Assembly: GCA_964472305.1 (NCBI GenBank)
Contig: CAYYJR010000009.1
Coordinates: 62,001-126,000 of the forward strand
Source of the DNA: CAYYJR01 sp964472305
GTDB taxonomy: Bacteria > Armatimonadota > Hebobacteria > CAIYQO01
DNA length: 64,000 bases
Direction of reading: 5' to 3'
This document shows, one piece after another, positions 51,886 through 60,292 of this stretch (position 1 is the first letter of the stretch; the number at the start of each line of letters is the position of its first letter). Position numbers and translations under genes: made by a program. The notes beneath the pieces were generated by a model. That model did not search any database, was not told the origin of the DNA, and was given only the letters and a program-made list of their open reading frames with translations.

Positions 51886-52659
51886 ATGAACAAGATATTT
51901 CGCCTGGCATATCCCATTCTCTTCGGCCTGCTGTTGACGCTGGGGAGCGCCCGTGCGGCCGGCGGGTCAATTCAGGTGCTGTGCGCCGCGGGGTTAAAAC
52001 CCCCGCTGGCGGAGATCGCCACGGCATTTCAGCAAAAAACCGGCATAGCCGTCGCGGTGACTTACGGGCCGTCGAACCTGCTGCTGGGCCAGTTGAAGGT
52101 GGGCAAACGCGGCGACGTCTTCCTGCCCGCCGATCAATTCTACATCAACGAGGCAAAAAAGGCCGGCCTGGTGCAGGATACGCGTACGGTCGCCTATCTG
52201 GTGCCGGTGATTATGGTTCCGAAGGGTAATCCGCGGCAGATCACCTCGATCAACGACCTGACGCGGCCCGGACTGCGGCTGGGACTGGCGGACGCGCGCA
52301 CAGCCGCCATCGGGCGCACGGCGCGCGAGGTGGTGACGAAAAATCGTATCCCCCTGGCGGAGATCGAGCGTAACGTGGTTTATTCCAGCACCACCGTGAA
52401 CGAGTTAGGCGACGCACTGAAACTGCGGCATATTGACGCGACGATCATCTGGAGCGCGGTGGCCAGGCAATACGCCGAGGTGAGCGAGATGGTCTTGATT
52501 CCGGCGAAAAAGAACACCATTGTCACCATCCAGGCGGCGCAGGTGGCGAGAACAGCCAATGCGGTTGCCACCCGGCGCTTCCTCGACTTCCTGTGCTCCG
52601 CGCCGGCCCGTGCCATTTTCGTAAAATACCATTATGACGTCAAACCGCCAAAGAGGTAA
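51886..52659 (+). CDS. ModA/WtpA-like substrate-binding protein (first)
   Basis: 257 aa. Signal peptide 'YPILFGLLLTLGSARA'. 'IQVLCAAGLKPPLAEIATA' with 'VTYGPSNLLLGQLKVGKRG' is the oxyanion-binding fold seen in ModA (the SS...GPSN..L pattern, where the Ser residues hold the anion). 'VPVIMVPKGNPRQITSIND' and 'LRLGLADARTAAIGRTARE' follow. A molybdate, tungstate or similar oxyanion is likely. GGAG lies 5 nt before the ATG. Confidence 0.85.
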   Translation: MNKIFRLAYPILFGLLLTLGSARAAGGSIQVLCAAGLKPPLAEIATAFQQKTGIAVAVTYGPSNLLLGQLKVGKRGDVFLPADQFYINEAKKAGLVQDTRTVAYLVPVIMVPKGNPRQITSINDLTRPGLRLGLADARTAAIGRTAREVVTKNRIPLAEIERNVVYSSTTVNELGDALKLRHIDATIIWSAVARQYAEVSEMVLIPAKKNTIVTIQAAQVARTANAVATRRFLDFLCSAPARAIFVKYHYDVKPPKR

Positions 52660-52664
52660 TGCGC

Positions 52665-53426
52665 ATGGCGAACATCATCACGTGTCTGCTGTTGCTGCTG
52701 GGCGTTGGCTGTGGATTGAATGGCCAGGCAGCCGAAAAGGCCAGCCTGTTGGTGCATTGCGGCAGTTCGATGCGTCCGGCTGCCGAGGTGCTGGCGGCGG
52801 ATTATGAAAAGCGGTATGGCGTGAAGATCGAGTTCAACTTCGGCGGCACCGAGACGCTGCTGCCGCAGATCGAATTGCGCAAGGAAGGCGACCTCTTCAT
52901 CTGTCACGATCCCTTCGGCGAGAAGCTGAAGCGGGATGGCTTGCAGACCAAAGCGGTCACCGTGGGTTACCTGACGCCGGTGATAATCGTACCGAAAGGG
53001 AATCCGAAATATATCCACGCACTGCTCGATCTGCTGCAACCCGGCCTGCGCGTGGGCGTCACCGATCCGCGCTTTGCCACCTGCGGACAGATGGTGGAGG
53101 AGCGGCTGCGCAAACTGCATTTGGCAAAATCATTCAACGACCACCCGAACTTCGTGCTGCAAACGCGCTCGCACGGCGACGTGGCTAACGCGCTGACCAT
53201 CGGCAGCATCGACGCCGGGGTGGTGTGGAACTTCATCGCCGTCACCTTCCGCGACAAGATGGACATGATTCCCACCGGACAGCACTTCCCGGATACCCGC
53301 ATCATGGTGTGCCAGTTGCGCTGCGCGAAAAATCCCGCCGGTGCCGCGCGCTTCCTGCGATTTGCCGCGTCGCACTCCGGACGAAAGGTTTTTGCCGATC
53401 ATGGCTATTCCCGGACAATCCGCTAA
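52665..53426 (+). CDS. ModA/WtpA-like substrate-binding protein (second)
   Basis: 253 aa; ATG 52665 is preferred over 52659 because AGAGG is 8 nt before it. Signal peptide 'IITCLLLLLGVGCGL', possibly a lipoprotein (VGC). The mature part reads 'ASLLVHCGSSMRPAAEVLA', 'IEFNFGGTETLLPQIELRK', 'VIIVPKGNPKYIHALLDLL'. It shares the fold with the gene before but not closely, so this is not a recent duplication. Two binding proteins for one permease suggests two ligands or affinities. Confidence 0.85.
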   Translation: MANIITCLLLLLGVGCGLNGQAAEKASLLVHCGSSMRPAAEVLAADYEKRYGVKIEFNFGGTETLLPQIELRKEGDLFICHDPFGEKLKRDGLQTKAVTVGYLTPVIIVPKGNPKYIHALLDLLQPGLRVGVTDPRFATCGQMVEERLRKLHLAKSFNDHPNFVLQTRSHGDVANALTIGSIDAGVVWNFIAVTFRDKMDMIPTGQHFPDTRIMVCQLRCAKNPAGAARFLRFAASHSGRKVFADHGYSRTIR

Positions 53427-54237
53427 CACTCGGTCGCACGCCGTACGTCCGCCCGGCTGGTCGCTGCTCGATGCCGTTGCTCTCGTCATGCTGGTGCTGT
53501 ATGTGGGATTTATCGCCGCGCTGATCATCGCGGACATCAGTTGCCTGAAGCCGGAAAAGTTCGCCGAGATTCTGCGCAGCGTCGACCTGCGCTACGCCAT
53601 GCGGCTCAGCCTGCTCACCACCACCATCAGCGCCGTGCTGGCGCTGATCTTCGCCATCCCGGTGGGCTACGCGCTCAGCCGCTACCGCTTTCCCGGCATC
53701 CGGCTCATGGATACCCTGGCCGATATCCCCATCATTCTGCCGCATCTGGTGGTGGGATTGAGCCTGCTGGTCTTCTTCAGCACCCCGCTGGGACGCATGA
53801 TTGAGCGGACGGGATTGCGCTTCGTCTTCGCCCCCGCCGGCATTGTGCTGGCGCAGTTCCTCATCGTTTCTGCCTTCGCGGTGCGTACCATGAAATACAC
53901 CTTCGACAGCATCGATCCGCGCACGGAGAATGTCGCACGCACGCTGGGCTGGTCGAAGGCGCGCGCCTTCTGGCACGTCACGCTGCCCAGCGCACGCAAT
54001 GGCATCCTCGCGGGCGCGGTCTTCGCCTGGGCGCAGGCGCTGGGGCTGTTCGGCCCCCTGATCATCTTCGTCGGCACTACCCGCATGCGCACCGAGGTGC
54101 TGGCCACCTCCATCTACCTGGAGCTTTCGGTCGGCAACCTGGAGATGGCGCTGGCGATTGCGATGATTATGGTCGTCATCGCCATGGTATCGCTGATGGT
54201 CTTCAAGCGGTTGGCCCGGGGAGGCGCATTATGGTAA
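53401..54237 (+). CDS. ModB/CysT-like ABC importer permease
   Basis: 278 aa from ATG 53401, overlapping the preceding gene by 26 nt. Six helices; the coupling loop 'VARTLGWSKARAFWHVTLP' (EAA-like motif) is followed by 'GPLIIFVGTTRMRTEVLAT', as in molybdate and sulfate permeases. Partner of the two binding proteins and the ATPase. Confidence 0.92.
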   Translation: MAIPGQSANTRSHAVRPPGWSLLDAVALVMLVLYVGFIAALIIADISCLKPEKFAEILRSVDLRYAMRLSLLTTTISAVLALIFAIPVGYALSRYRFPGIRLMDTLADIPIILPHLVVGLSLLVFFSTPLGRMIERTGLRFVFAPAGIVLAQFLIVSAFAVRTMKYTFDSIDPRTENVARTLGWSKARAFWHVTLPSARNGILAGAVFAWAQALGLFGPLIIFVGTTRMRTEVLATSIYLELSVGNLEMALAIAMIMVVIAMVSLMVFKRLARGGALW

Positions 54238-55340
54238 CCGGCGCGCCCATGGTGTCGGTGCGGGGATTATGCGTGCGCGTGCCGCAGTTCGCGTTGCGCA
54301 ACGTTGCCTTCACGGTGCAGCCGGGCGAATACTTCGTGCTGCTCGGTCCCACGGGATCAGGCAAGACCATGTTGATTGAGACACTGTGCGGACTGAATAC
54401 CCCTCGTGCGGGCACGGTGTGGATCGACGGGCGCGACGTAACCCGCCTGGACCCCGCGCAACGCAACATCGGCTACGTGCCGCAAGATTACGCGCTGCTG
54501 CCGTTCAAAACGGTGCACGAAAATATCGCCTTCGGATTGCATGCACGGCGTCTGCCCAAAGCGGAGATTAACGCGCGCACGGCGGAGATGCTGGCGCTCC
54601 TCAACATCACTCACCTCGCCCGGCGCTTTCCAGGTCGACTCTCCGGCGGCGAGCGCCAGCGGACCGCGCTGGGCCGCGCGCTGGCTATTCACCCGTCGGT
54701 GCTGTTGCTGGATGAGCCGTTCAGCGCCATCGACGAAGGCATGCGCGAGGAATTGGGCCTGGACATCCGCATCGTGTTGCAGCGCGTGGGGGCTACCACC
54801 CTCCACATTTGCCACAATCTGGAAGAAGCCATGCGGCTGGGCGATCGGCTGGCGGTGATGCGTGACGGCGCCATCGTACAAGTCGGCACGCCGGTGGAAC
54901 TGCTGGAACGCCCGCGCAATCTCTTCGTGGCGCGCTTCCTGCGTCTACCCAACCTATCGGCGGGTGAAGTGCGCGCGGACGCGACCGGCACGGCGTTTTA
55001 TCTCGGCGACACCCGCTTATGCGATACCCTGCTGCCGCCCGGCCCTGCGGTGGCGGTCATCCCACAGCACGCGATCGCGCTGTCGCACGCACGGCCCACC
55101 GCGACCGCCGACCGCCGCTGCTTCGCGACCATCATCCAGCCCGGCTTGCCGCGTGCCATCCGCCCGGAACTGCGCCTCGCCGGCGAAGTGACCCTCACGC
55201 TGCCGGGTATCTTCCCCGAGGCAGATTGGCCCGCCGGCGCTACCGTGTATGTCAGCTTCGCTCCCGCGGCGCTGCACCTGCTGCCGCATGAAGATGCGCT
55301 CCCTCCACGGCCTGACGGACAACTCACGGCTACCCGATAA
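54231..55340 (+). CDS. ModC/WtpC-like ABC importer ATPase
   Basis: 369 aa. Walker A 'VLLGPTGSGKTMLIETLCG', signature 'LSGGERQRTALGRALAIHP' and Walker B 'VLLLDEPFSAIDEGM'. The switch His sits in 'LHICHNLEEAMRLGD' (CHN instead of THD). The C-terminal 130 residues are the regulatory beta domain found in molybdate/tungstate ATPases. GGGGAGG lies 8 nt before the ATG. Last gene of the operon. Confidence 0.93.
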   Translation: MVTGAPMVSVRGLCVRVPQFALRNVAFTVQPGEYFVLLGPTGSGKTMLIETLCGLNTPRAGTVWIDGRDVTRLDPAQRNIGYVPQDYALLPFKTVHENIAFGLHARRLPKAEINARTAEMLALLNITHLARRFPGRLSGGERQRTALGRALAIHPSVLLLDEPFSAIDEGMREELGLDIRIVLQRVGATTLHICHNLEEAMRLGDRLAVMRDGAIVQVGTPVELLERPRNLFVARFLRLPNLSAGEVRADATGTAFYLGDTRLCDTLLPPGPAVAVIPQHAIALSHARPTATADRRCFATIIQPGLPRAIRPELRLAGEVTLTLPGIFPEADWPAGATVYVSFAPAALHLLPHEDALPPRPDGQLTATR

Positions 55341-55370
55341 TATTGAGCCGCAAAAAACGCGCGGCGTTTC
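55341..55370 (-). terminator. short hairpin after the flavoprotein gene
   Basis: On the minus strand AACGC-CGC-GCGTT is followed by T residues and then TGCGG, in the 30-bp gap between convergent genes. A weak intrinsic terminator. Confidence 0.45.
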
Positions 55371-56477
55371 TCAATGGCCGAATACGTCCGCAAGCAACCC
55401 CGGTGCGGATTGCGGTTGCGGAGTGGTCACGCGCACCGGGCGGAGGGCAAGGCGGCGCAACCAGGGGGTATACAGGCCGGCAGCTTTAACGATCTCGCGC
55501 GCGAGAGCACGACGGAGCGGCGCGGCACCCGCGGTGTAGCGGGCGGCAACGCCGTCGAGACCGTCATCGAGCGCGGCGGCCAGCGCGGCGGCACTGCGGA
55601 AGGCGTAGCTGAATCCCTCCGCCGAACTGGGGCTGATCCAACCGGCGGCTTCGCCCAGCAGCACGGCGCGCGCGTTGCCCGTGCACAATTCACGTAGATG
55701 CAACGGGCGACTGACGAGCGCTCCTTCGCGGCGCAGCAGGCGGCCCGGTGCGATGCCGGCATCAATCACACGGGCAAGCAGGCGTGCGAAGTGTCCCTGC
55801 GCATCGGCGCGGGGCGTCAACGCGGCGCCGATAGCGAGCAGGCCATCCTTTGCCACTACCCATCCATAGAAGTCGCTCACCGCGCGATCGAACACCGCCA
55901 GGTGTTCGGTCAACGGCGTCGCCGGCGCATACCACCCCTGCACCGCCAGGTACGTGCGTGGCGCCGGCGCATGCGGGAAAAGCCGGCGGCGCACCAGCGA
56001 ATGTGCCCCATCCGCTCCCACCACTAACCGCGCGCGCTCGGTATCGCGCCGCCCGCCGGCAGAGAGCGTCAGCGTCGCGCCCGTGTCATCCACGCGGATC
56101 TCCCGCACCTCGCAGCCGCAATGCACTGCCACGCCCGCCGGCGCCAGCGACACCAACCAGCGATCGAGCAGTTCACGATGACAATTGATATAGGCGCGCA
56201 TCAGCATGCGCTCTCCCCCATTATCGGCATCGAGTACGCGCACCTGCCGCGGTTGGTCGGCGGTACGGATCGACACCGGCGGCGTCAGTCCCAACTCCGC
56301 CAGTGCTGCTTGCGCGTTTTCCGACAGCAGCCCACCACAGCATTTCCCCATCCTTCCCTCCACCGGCGGCGCATCCAATACCCGCCGATCCACCAGCAAC
56401 ACTCGGTAGCGCCCACCGATCAACCGCGCCAGCATTGCCCCCGCCGGCCCTGCTCCCACAATCGCCACGTCGTACAT
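55371..56477 (-). CDS. geranylgeranyl-reductase-family FAD oxidoreductase
   Basis: 368 aa. 'YDVAIVGAGPAGAMLARLI' is the FAD loop (GxGxxG). 'GRMGKCCGGLLSENAQAAL' is the Cys-Cys-Gly-Gly segment typical of this FixC/GGR-like family. 'RLVVGADGAHSLVRRRLF' is the GD motif, and 'ARAVLLGEAAGWISPSSAE' the flavin-phosphate contact. It transfers electrons to a lipid or quinone-like substrate, or between redox proteins; the substrate is unknown. It converges on the importer operon with 30 bp between. Confidence 0.88.
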   Translation of the reverse strand: MYDVAIVGAGPAGAMLARLIGGRYRVLLVDRRVLDAPPVEGRMGKCCGGLLSENAQAALAELGLTPPVSIRTADQPRQVRVLDADNGGERMLMRAYINCHRELLDRWLVSLAPAGVAVHCGCEVREIRVDDTGATLTLSAGGRRDTERARLVVGADGAHSLVRRRLFPHAPAPRTYLAVQGWYAPATPLTEHLAVFDRAVSDFYGWVVAKDGLLAIGAALTPRADAQGHFARLLARVIDAGIAPGRLLRREGALVSRPLHLRELCTGNARAVLLGEAAGWISPSSAEGFSYAFRSAAALAAALDDGLDGVAARYTAGAAPLRRALAREIVKAAGLYTPWLRRLALRPVRVTTPQPQSAPGLLADVFGH

Positions 56478-56570
56478 GTCACCATCCTTTCCGCCGAAGC
56501 TGGCACCATACTACGCCCGCCGGTTTCGAATGGCGACCCACTGAGTGAAGCGATTTCCGCACCTGAGTGC

Positions 56571-56644
56571 TTGGTCGACAATTCCAAAAGACGTATACTT
56601 GGAAGGTCGATGGTTCAGCAAGCCATGGATGGCCTGCTCAACCA
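56571..56644 (+). promoter_or_regulatory. promoter and leader hairpin of the two-component pair
   Basis: TTGGTC (56571-56576), 17 nt, TATACT (56594-56599). A leader hairpin follows: TGGTTCAGCA (56611-56620) pairs with 56635-56644, continued inwards with one mismatch. It ends 17 nt before the response-regulator start. Confidence 0.5.
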
Positions 56645-56661
56645 TCAAACGGTCTTAATTT

Positions 56662-57408
56662 ATGCTCACCATTCTGTTAATTGAAGATAACGAACGGTTA
56701 CGCCCAGCACTGAAGGCAGGGTTGGAAGCGACGGGAGCGGTGCGGGTGGCGGCATGCTGCGCAAGCGGCGAGGAGGCAGTGGTGTGGTGCCGCGCGCAGG
56801 CGCCGGACGCGCTGCTGATGGATGTGCAGCTTGACGGCGCGATGAACGGCATCGAGGCGGCAGTGGCGATTCGTCGCGAATTGCCGCGCCTGCCGGTGGT
56901 GTTTTACTCTATCCAGGACGACGATGCCTATTACCGCGCCTTTCGCCGCGCGGGCATTCTCAGTCATTACGCCTACGTGCGCAAGTCCAATTACCTGCTG
57001 CCGCAGATGATCGTGCCGTTGCTCAAGGATGCGATGAGCGGACGCAGTTTCATTGACCCGGAGATCGAGGCGCGTGTGCAGGAGGTGCGGCAGAAGGACG
57101 ACCGCGATCCGATGGCGCTGCTGGAACCCAACGAACAGGAGGTGGCTCGCATGCTGGCGCGGGGGATGACCAACGAGCAGATCGCCGCGCAGATGGGCTT
57201 TCGCGATAAGCGCACCATCAGCCGCACCAATGGGTCGATTTATGCCGCCTGGGGACTGGATGAGACGAACACCGACGAGAAAGTGGCGCGCACCCGCGCC
57301 TCGCTGATCGTACACGCCGGACAGCTGATCGCCTGGGATGTCGACGGCACCCCACGCGTGGAGGATGCGCGTGGCGCCTGGGTGCTCTGGGATTGCCCAT
57401 GCCCGTAA
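56662..57408 (+). CDS. response regulator with receiver and HTH output
   Basis: 248 aa. Receiver at 1-125: 'LTILLIEDNERLRPAL', phospho-acceptor D54 in 'DALLMDVQLDGAMNGI', and the conserved Lys in 'YVRKSNYLLP'. The output domain at about 150-205 resembles a LuxR-type HTH ('LEPNEQEVARMLARGMTNE', 'QIAAQMGFRDKRTISRTNG'). A further 40 residues end 'GAWVLWDCPCP' with no known role. The kinase gene overlaps its end. Confidence 0.87.
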   Translation: MLTILLIEDNERLRPALKAGLEATGAVRVAACCASGEEAVVWCRAQAPDALLMDVQLDGAMNGIEAAVAIRRELPRLPVVFYSIQDDDAYYRAFRRAGILSHYAYVRKSNYLLPQMIVPLLKDAMSGRSFIDPEIEARVQEVRQKDDRDPMALLEPNEQEVARMLARGMTNEQIAAQMGFRDKRTISRTNGSIYAAWGLDETNTDEKVARTRASLIVHAGQLIAWDVDGTPRVEDARGAWVLWDCPCP

Positions 57409-59504
57409 ACGCCGTGATGCAATGGGCGCTGCTGGCGCTGTCGCTGATCAACGCCATCCTGCTGTTGTGGCTGGGGATGACGGTGCTGCTGAACGCCGAG
57501 CGCCGCGGCTGGGGCATCTGGGTGGCGGCGGCGGCGCTGGGTACCGGCACGCTCTTCTTTCTGTTCCACACGGTCATCATCAACCTGGGACTCGATCGCG
57601 TGACGCCGGGCATCATCGCGCGCTGGCCGCTGGCGTGGCTGGTCGGCTTCGCGCAGCCGTTCGCCTGGTATCTGGTCATGCTCTGGCATGGCGGCTTCTG
57701 GACACAGCCGCGCGCGGTGCGCCACCGCCGCTGGCACATCTTCTTTTTGCTGGCGCTGCTGATCATCGTCGCGGTCACCGGCATCCTCGCCCTCACCTTC
57801 CCGCTGTCACTGCTCCACGCGTATCCGCCCGCCGCGCTGCTTTCCGGGCCGACCATCGGGAATGTCTCCATGCTGGCAGTCGTCTACTCGTTGATGGTGA
57901 TCGGCTGCATCGCCATGTCGCTGGATATCCTCCTCTTTCCAGCTCCTTCGTCCCGCTTGCTGGGTGATGTAGCGCGCCGCCGGGCGCGGCCATGGCTCAT
58001 CGCCACCTCGCTGGCTGAACTGGCGGTGTGTTTGTTATTGGGTTGGACGTTGGTGCGCGTCGCCCCCGGGTTGCTTGACCGCCCGCCGGGACACGTGCCG
58101 CACGACATCTGGCTCACGCTGGTGTGGTCCGATTTGCTGATCTGCCTCTTCGTTAACGTGGCAGTGCTGCTGTTGGGCCAGGCCGCCATCGCTTACGAGC
58201 TATTCACTGGCACCACGCTGCCGCGCCATGGACAGCGGCGACAGTGGCGCAACATGATCATTGTGGCGGTCACCTACAGCGCGCTGATGGCGCTGGCGCT
58301 GGTGCGCCACACCCCACCGGTCTACGGCATCCTCTTCACCGCGTTGCTGCTCGCGGCGTTTTACGCGCTGCACAACTGGCGGTCCTACGCCGAGCGCGAG
58401 CACTTCATGGCCAGCCTGCGCCCGTTTGTCGCCGGTCCGCGCGTCACCGAGGCGCTGTTGCCCGGCGAAGTGCCGGACGCGACCGCCGCCGCACCCTTCC
58501 ACGCACTGTGCGACGACGTACTGGGAGCGCGCTGGGCCTGCCTGACCGCCGGCGGATCATTCGCCGCGCTGGTGCAGCCACTCACCCACCCGGCAAACGC
58601 CGTTGCGCCGGAGATCCCCGCCGCATTGCTCGCGCGCTGCTCCGATCCGCGCACGCTTTACCTTGAGCTGGAGCCCGGCGTGTGCGGCGTGGCAATGGGA
58701 GCGGTGCCGTTATGGAGCACGCGCGGGTTTATCGGACTACTGCTGCTGGGTGAAAAACGCGATGGCGGACTGTATACCCACGAGGAGATCGAGGTGGCGC
58801 GTACTGCCGGCGAACGGCTAATCGACGCGCTGGCGGGCGCGCAGATGGCTCGACGGCTGATGCAGGTACAGCGCGCGCGGCTGGCGGATGACCAACTCGC
58901 CGACCGCCGCGGCCGCCGCGTCATCCATGACGACATCCTACCGCAAATCCACACCGTCATGCTGGCGCTTAGCAACGATCCGGCACAAGCAGCAACGGTG
59001 ACGCAGCTTGCGGAGATTCACCACGCGCTGGCCGCGCTGTTGCGCGACCTGCCCGCCACCGCCGCATTGGACATCACCCATCACGGCATACTCGGCGCGC
59101 TGCGCAGCCATATCGAGCGCAGTTGCGACGGCGCCTTCACCGCGGTGGCATGGCACCTCGATCCCGCCACCGAGGCGCGGACGCGGACGTTGTCGCCGCT
59201 GGTCGCCGAGGTGCTGTATGGCGCGGCGCGCGAGGCGATCCGCAACGCCGCCCGCTACGGTCGCGGCACCGATCCCACTCGCCCGTTGACCTTGACCGTC
59301 GAACTGCGCGACACTGATCCGCCGGCGCTCACCATTGCCGACGACGGCATCGGCCTTGCCCACGCCGCCCCCTCTACCGGCAGCGGCCAGGGTATGCTGC
59401 TCCACGGCGCCATGATGGCCCTCATCGGCGGCGCATGGAATGTCGACAGCACCCCCGACACCGGCACGCGGGTGACATTGACGCTGCCGTGCGATGAGTC
59501 ATGA
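57399..59504 (+). CDS. membrane sensor histidine kinase with GAF-like and HisKA_3 domains
   Basis: 701 aa from ATG 57399 (a TTG at 57393 is also possible). About eight membrane helices fill 5-310. A GAF-like domain follows at about 330-470 ('VCGVAMGAVPLWSTRGFIG'). The phosphoacceptor region is 'GRRVIHDDILPQIHTVMLA', the HDD/HDE form of the NarL-type kinases. The ATPase part holds the N box 'REAIRNAARYGRG', G1 'IADDGIGLAHA' and G2 'GSGQGMLLHGAMMAL'. It phosphorylates the overlapping response regulator. Signal unknown. Confidence 0.9.
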   Translation: MPVNAVMQWALLALSLINAILLLWLGMTVLLNAERRGWGIWVAAAALGTGTLFFLFHTVIINLGLDRVTPGIIARWPLAWLVGFAQPFAWYLVMLWHGGFWTQPRAVRHRRWHIFFLLALLIIVAVTGILALTFPLSLLHAYPPAALLSGPTIGNVSMLAVVYSLMVIGCIAMSLDILLFPAPSSRLLGDVARRRARPWLIATSLAELAVCLLLGWTLVRVAPGLLDRPPGHVPHDIWLTLVWSDLLICLFVNVAVLLLGQAAIAYELFTGTTLPRHGQRRQWRNMIIVAVTYSALMALALVRHTPPVYGILFTALLLAAFYALHNWRSYAEREHFMASLRPFVAGPRVTEALLPGEVPDATAAAPFHALCDDVLGARWACLTAGGSFAALVQPLTHPANAVAPEIPAALLARCSDPRTLYLELEPGVCGVAMGAVPLWSTRGFIGLLLLGEKRDGGLYTHEEIEVARTAGERLIDALAGAQMARRLMQVQRARLADDQLADRRGRRVIHDDILPQIHTVMLALSNDPAQAATVTQLAEIHHALAALLRDLPATAALDITHHGILGALRSHIERSCDGAFTAVAWHLDPATEARTRTLSPLVAEVLYGAAREAIRNAARYGRGTDPTRPLTLTVELRDTDPPALTIADDGIGLAHAAPSTGSGQGMLLHGAMMALIGGAWNVDSTPDTGTRVTLTLPCDES

Positions 59505-59635
59505 CTTCCGCTGCGACCGGTTCTCTCCAATGTGCGGCATCGGCAACAGGATTCATTGGCGATACCGGCATGGGCAGGAGTTTACCACCGCCGGGTGGAA
59601 CGAACAAAACAACCACCTTTTCGGAGGGATTGCCC

Positions 59636-60199
59636 ATGGAATTGATGGATGCTCTATACCAGCGCCGCACCGTGCGCGCCTATGCGGATGAAGCCGTGCC
59701 GCATGAGACGATTGAAATCCTGTTGCAAGCGGCGGTGCAAGCGCCAACCGGCATGAATATGCAGCCGTGGGCGTTCGGCGTGCTGCAGGGCGCCGACGTG
59801 CTGCGCGACCTTTCCGACCGTGCCAAAGCGTTTCTGCTGGAGAATATCGACCGTTTTCCTGGCTTCGAACGCTATCGTGACATGATGGCCAACCCGGAAA
59901 CGAACCTGTGCTATGGCGCGTCGGCGTGCATCGTCGTCTACGCCACGCCGAACGGCGTCACCACCGACAACGATTGCACCATGGCTGCGCAGAACATTAT
60001 GCTGGCTGCCACTGACCTGGGGCTTGGTACCTGCTGGGTCGGCTTCCTTGGCTTCACCCTCAACGATCCCGACGTGAAGCGCCAATTCGGCGTGCCGGAA
60101 GATTACCGCGTGGTCGCCCCCATTATCGTCGGCTTTCCGCTGGGCGAGGTGCCGCCGGTGGAGAAGAACCCGCCGCAAGTGTTGTACTGGCAGGAATAG
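59636..60199 (+). CDS. nitroreductase-family FMN oxidoreductase
   Basis: 187 aa; GGAGGG lies 8 nt before the ATG. 'MDALYQRRTVRAYADEAVP' is the FMN-contacting N-terminus (RRTVR). 'LLQAAVQAPTGMNMQPWAF' holds the second FMN contact, and 'NIMLAATDLGLGTCWVGFL' the third. It reduces nitro- or quinone-type substrates with NAD(P)H as a homodimer. Confidence 0.93.
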   Translation: MELMDALYQRRTVRAYADEAVPHETIEILLQAAVQAPTGMNMQPWAFGVLQGADVLRDLSDRAKAFLLENIDRFPGFERYRDMMANPETNLCYGASACIVVYATPNGVTTDNDCTMAAQNIMLAATDLGLGTCWVGFLGFTLNDPDVKRQFGVPEDYRVVAPIIVGFPLGEVPPVEKNPPQVLYWQE

Positions 60200-60213
60200 A
60201 CGACGGGAGTGAT

Positions 60214-60244
60214 GGCGCCCCCATCCGCCGCAGGTGGGGGCGCC
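60214..60244. terminator. GC-rich hairpin between convergent genes
   Basis: GGCGCCCCCA (60214-60223) pairs with 60235-60244 around an 11-nt loop, 14 nt after the nitroreductase stop. No T-tract. Confidence 0.6.
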
Positions 60245-60292
60245 TGCGTCTGGGCACGGGCCGACGACCGGAGACCAGTCTGCCCGGCTGGA

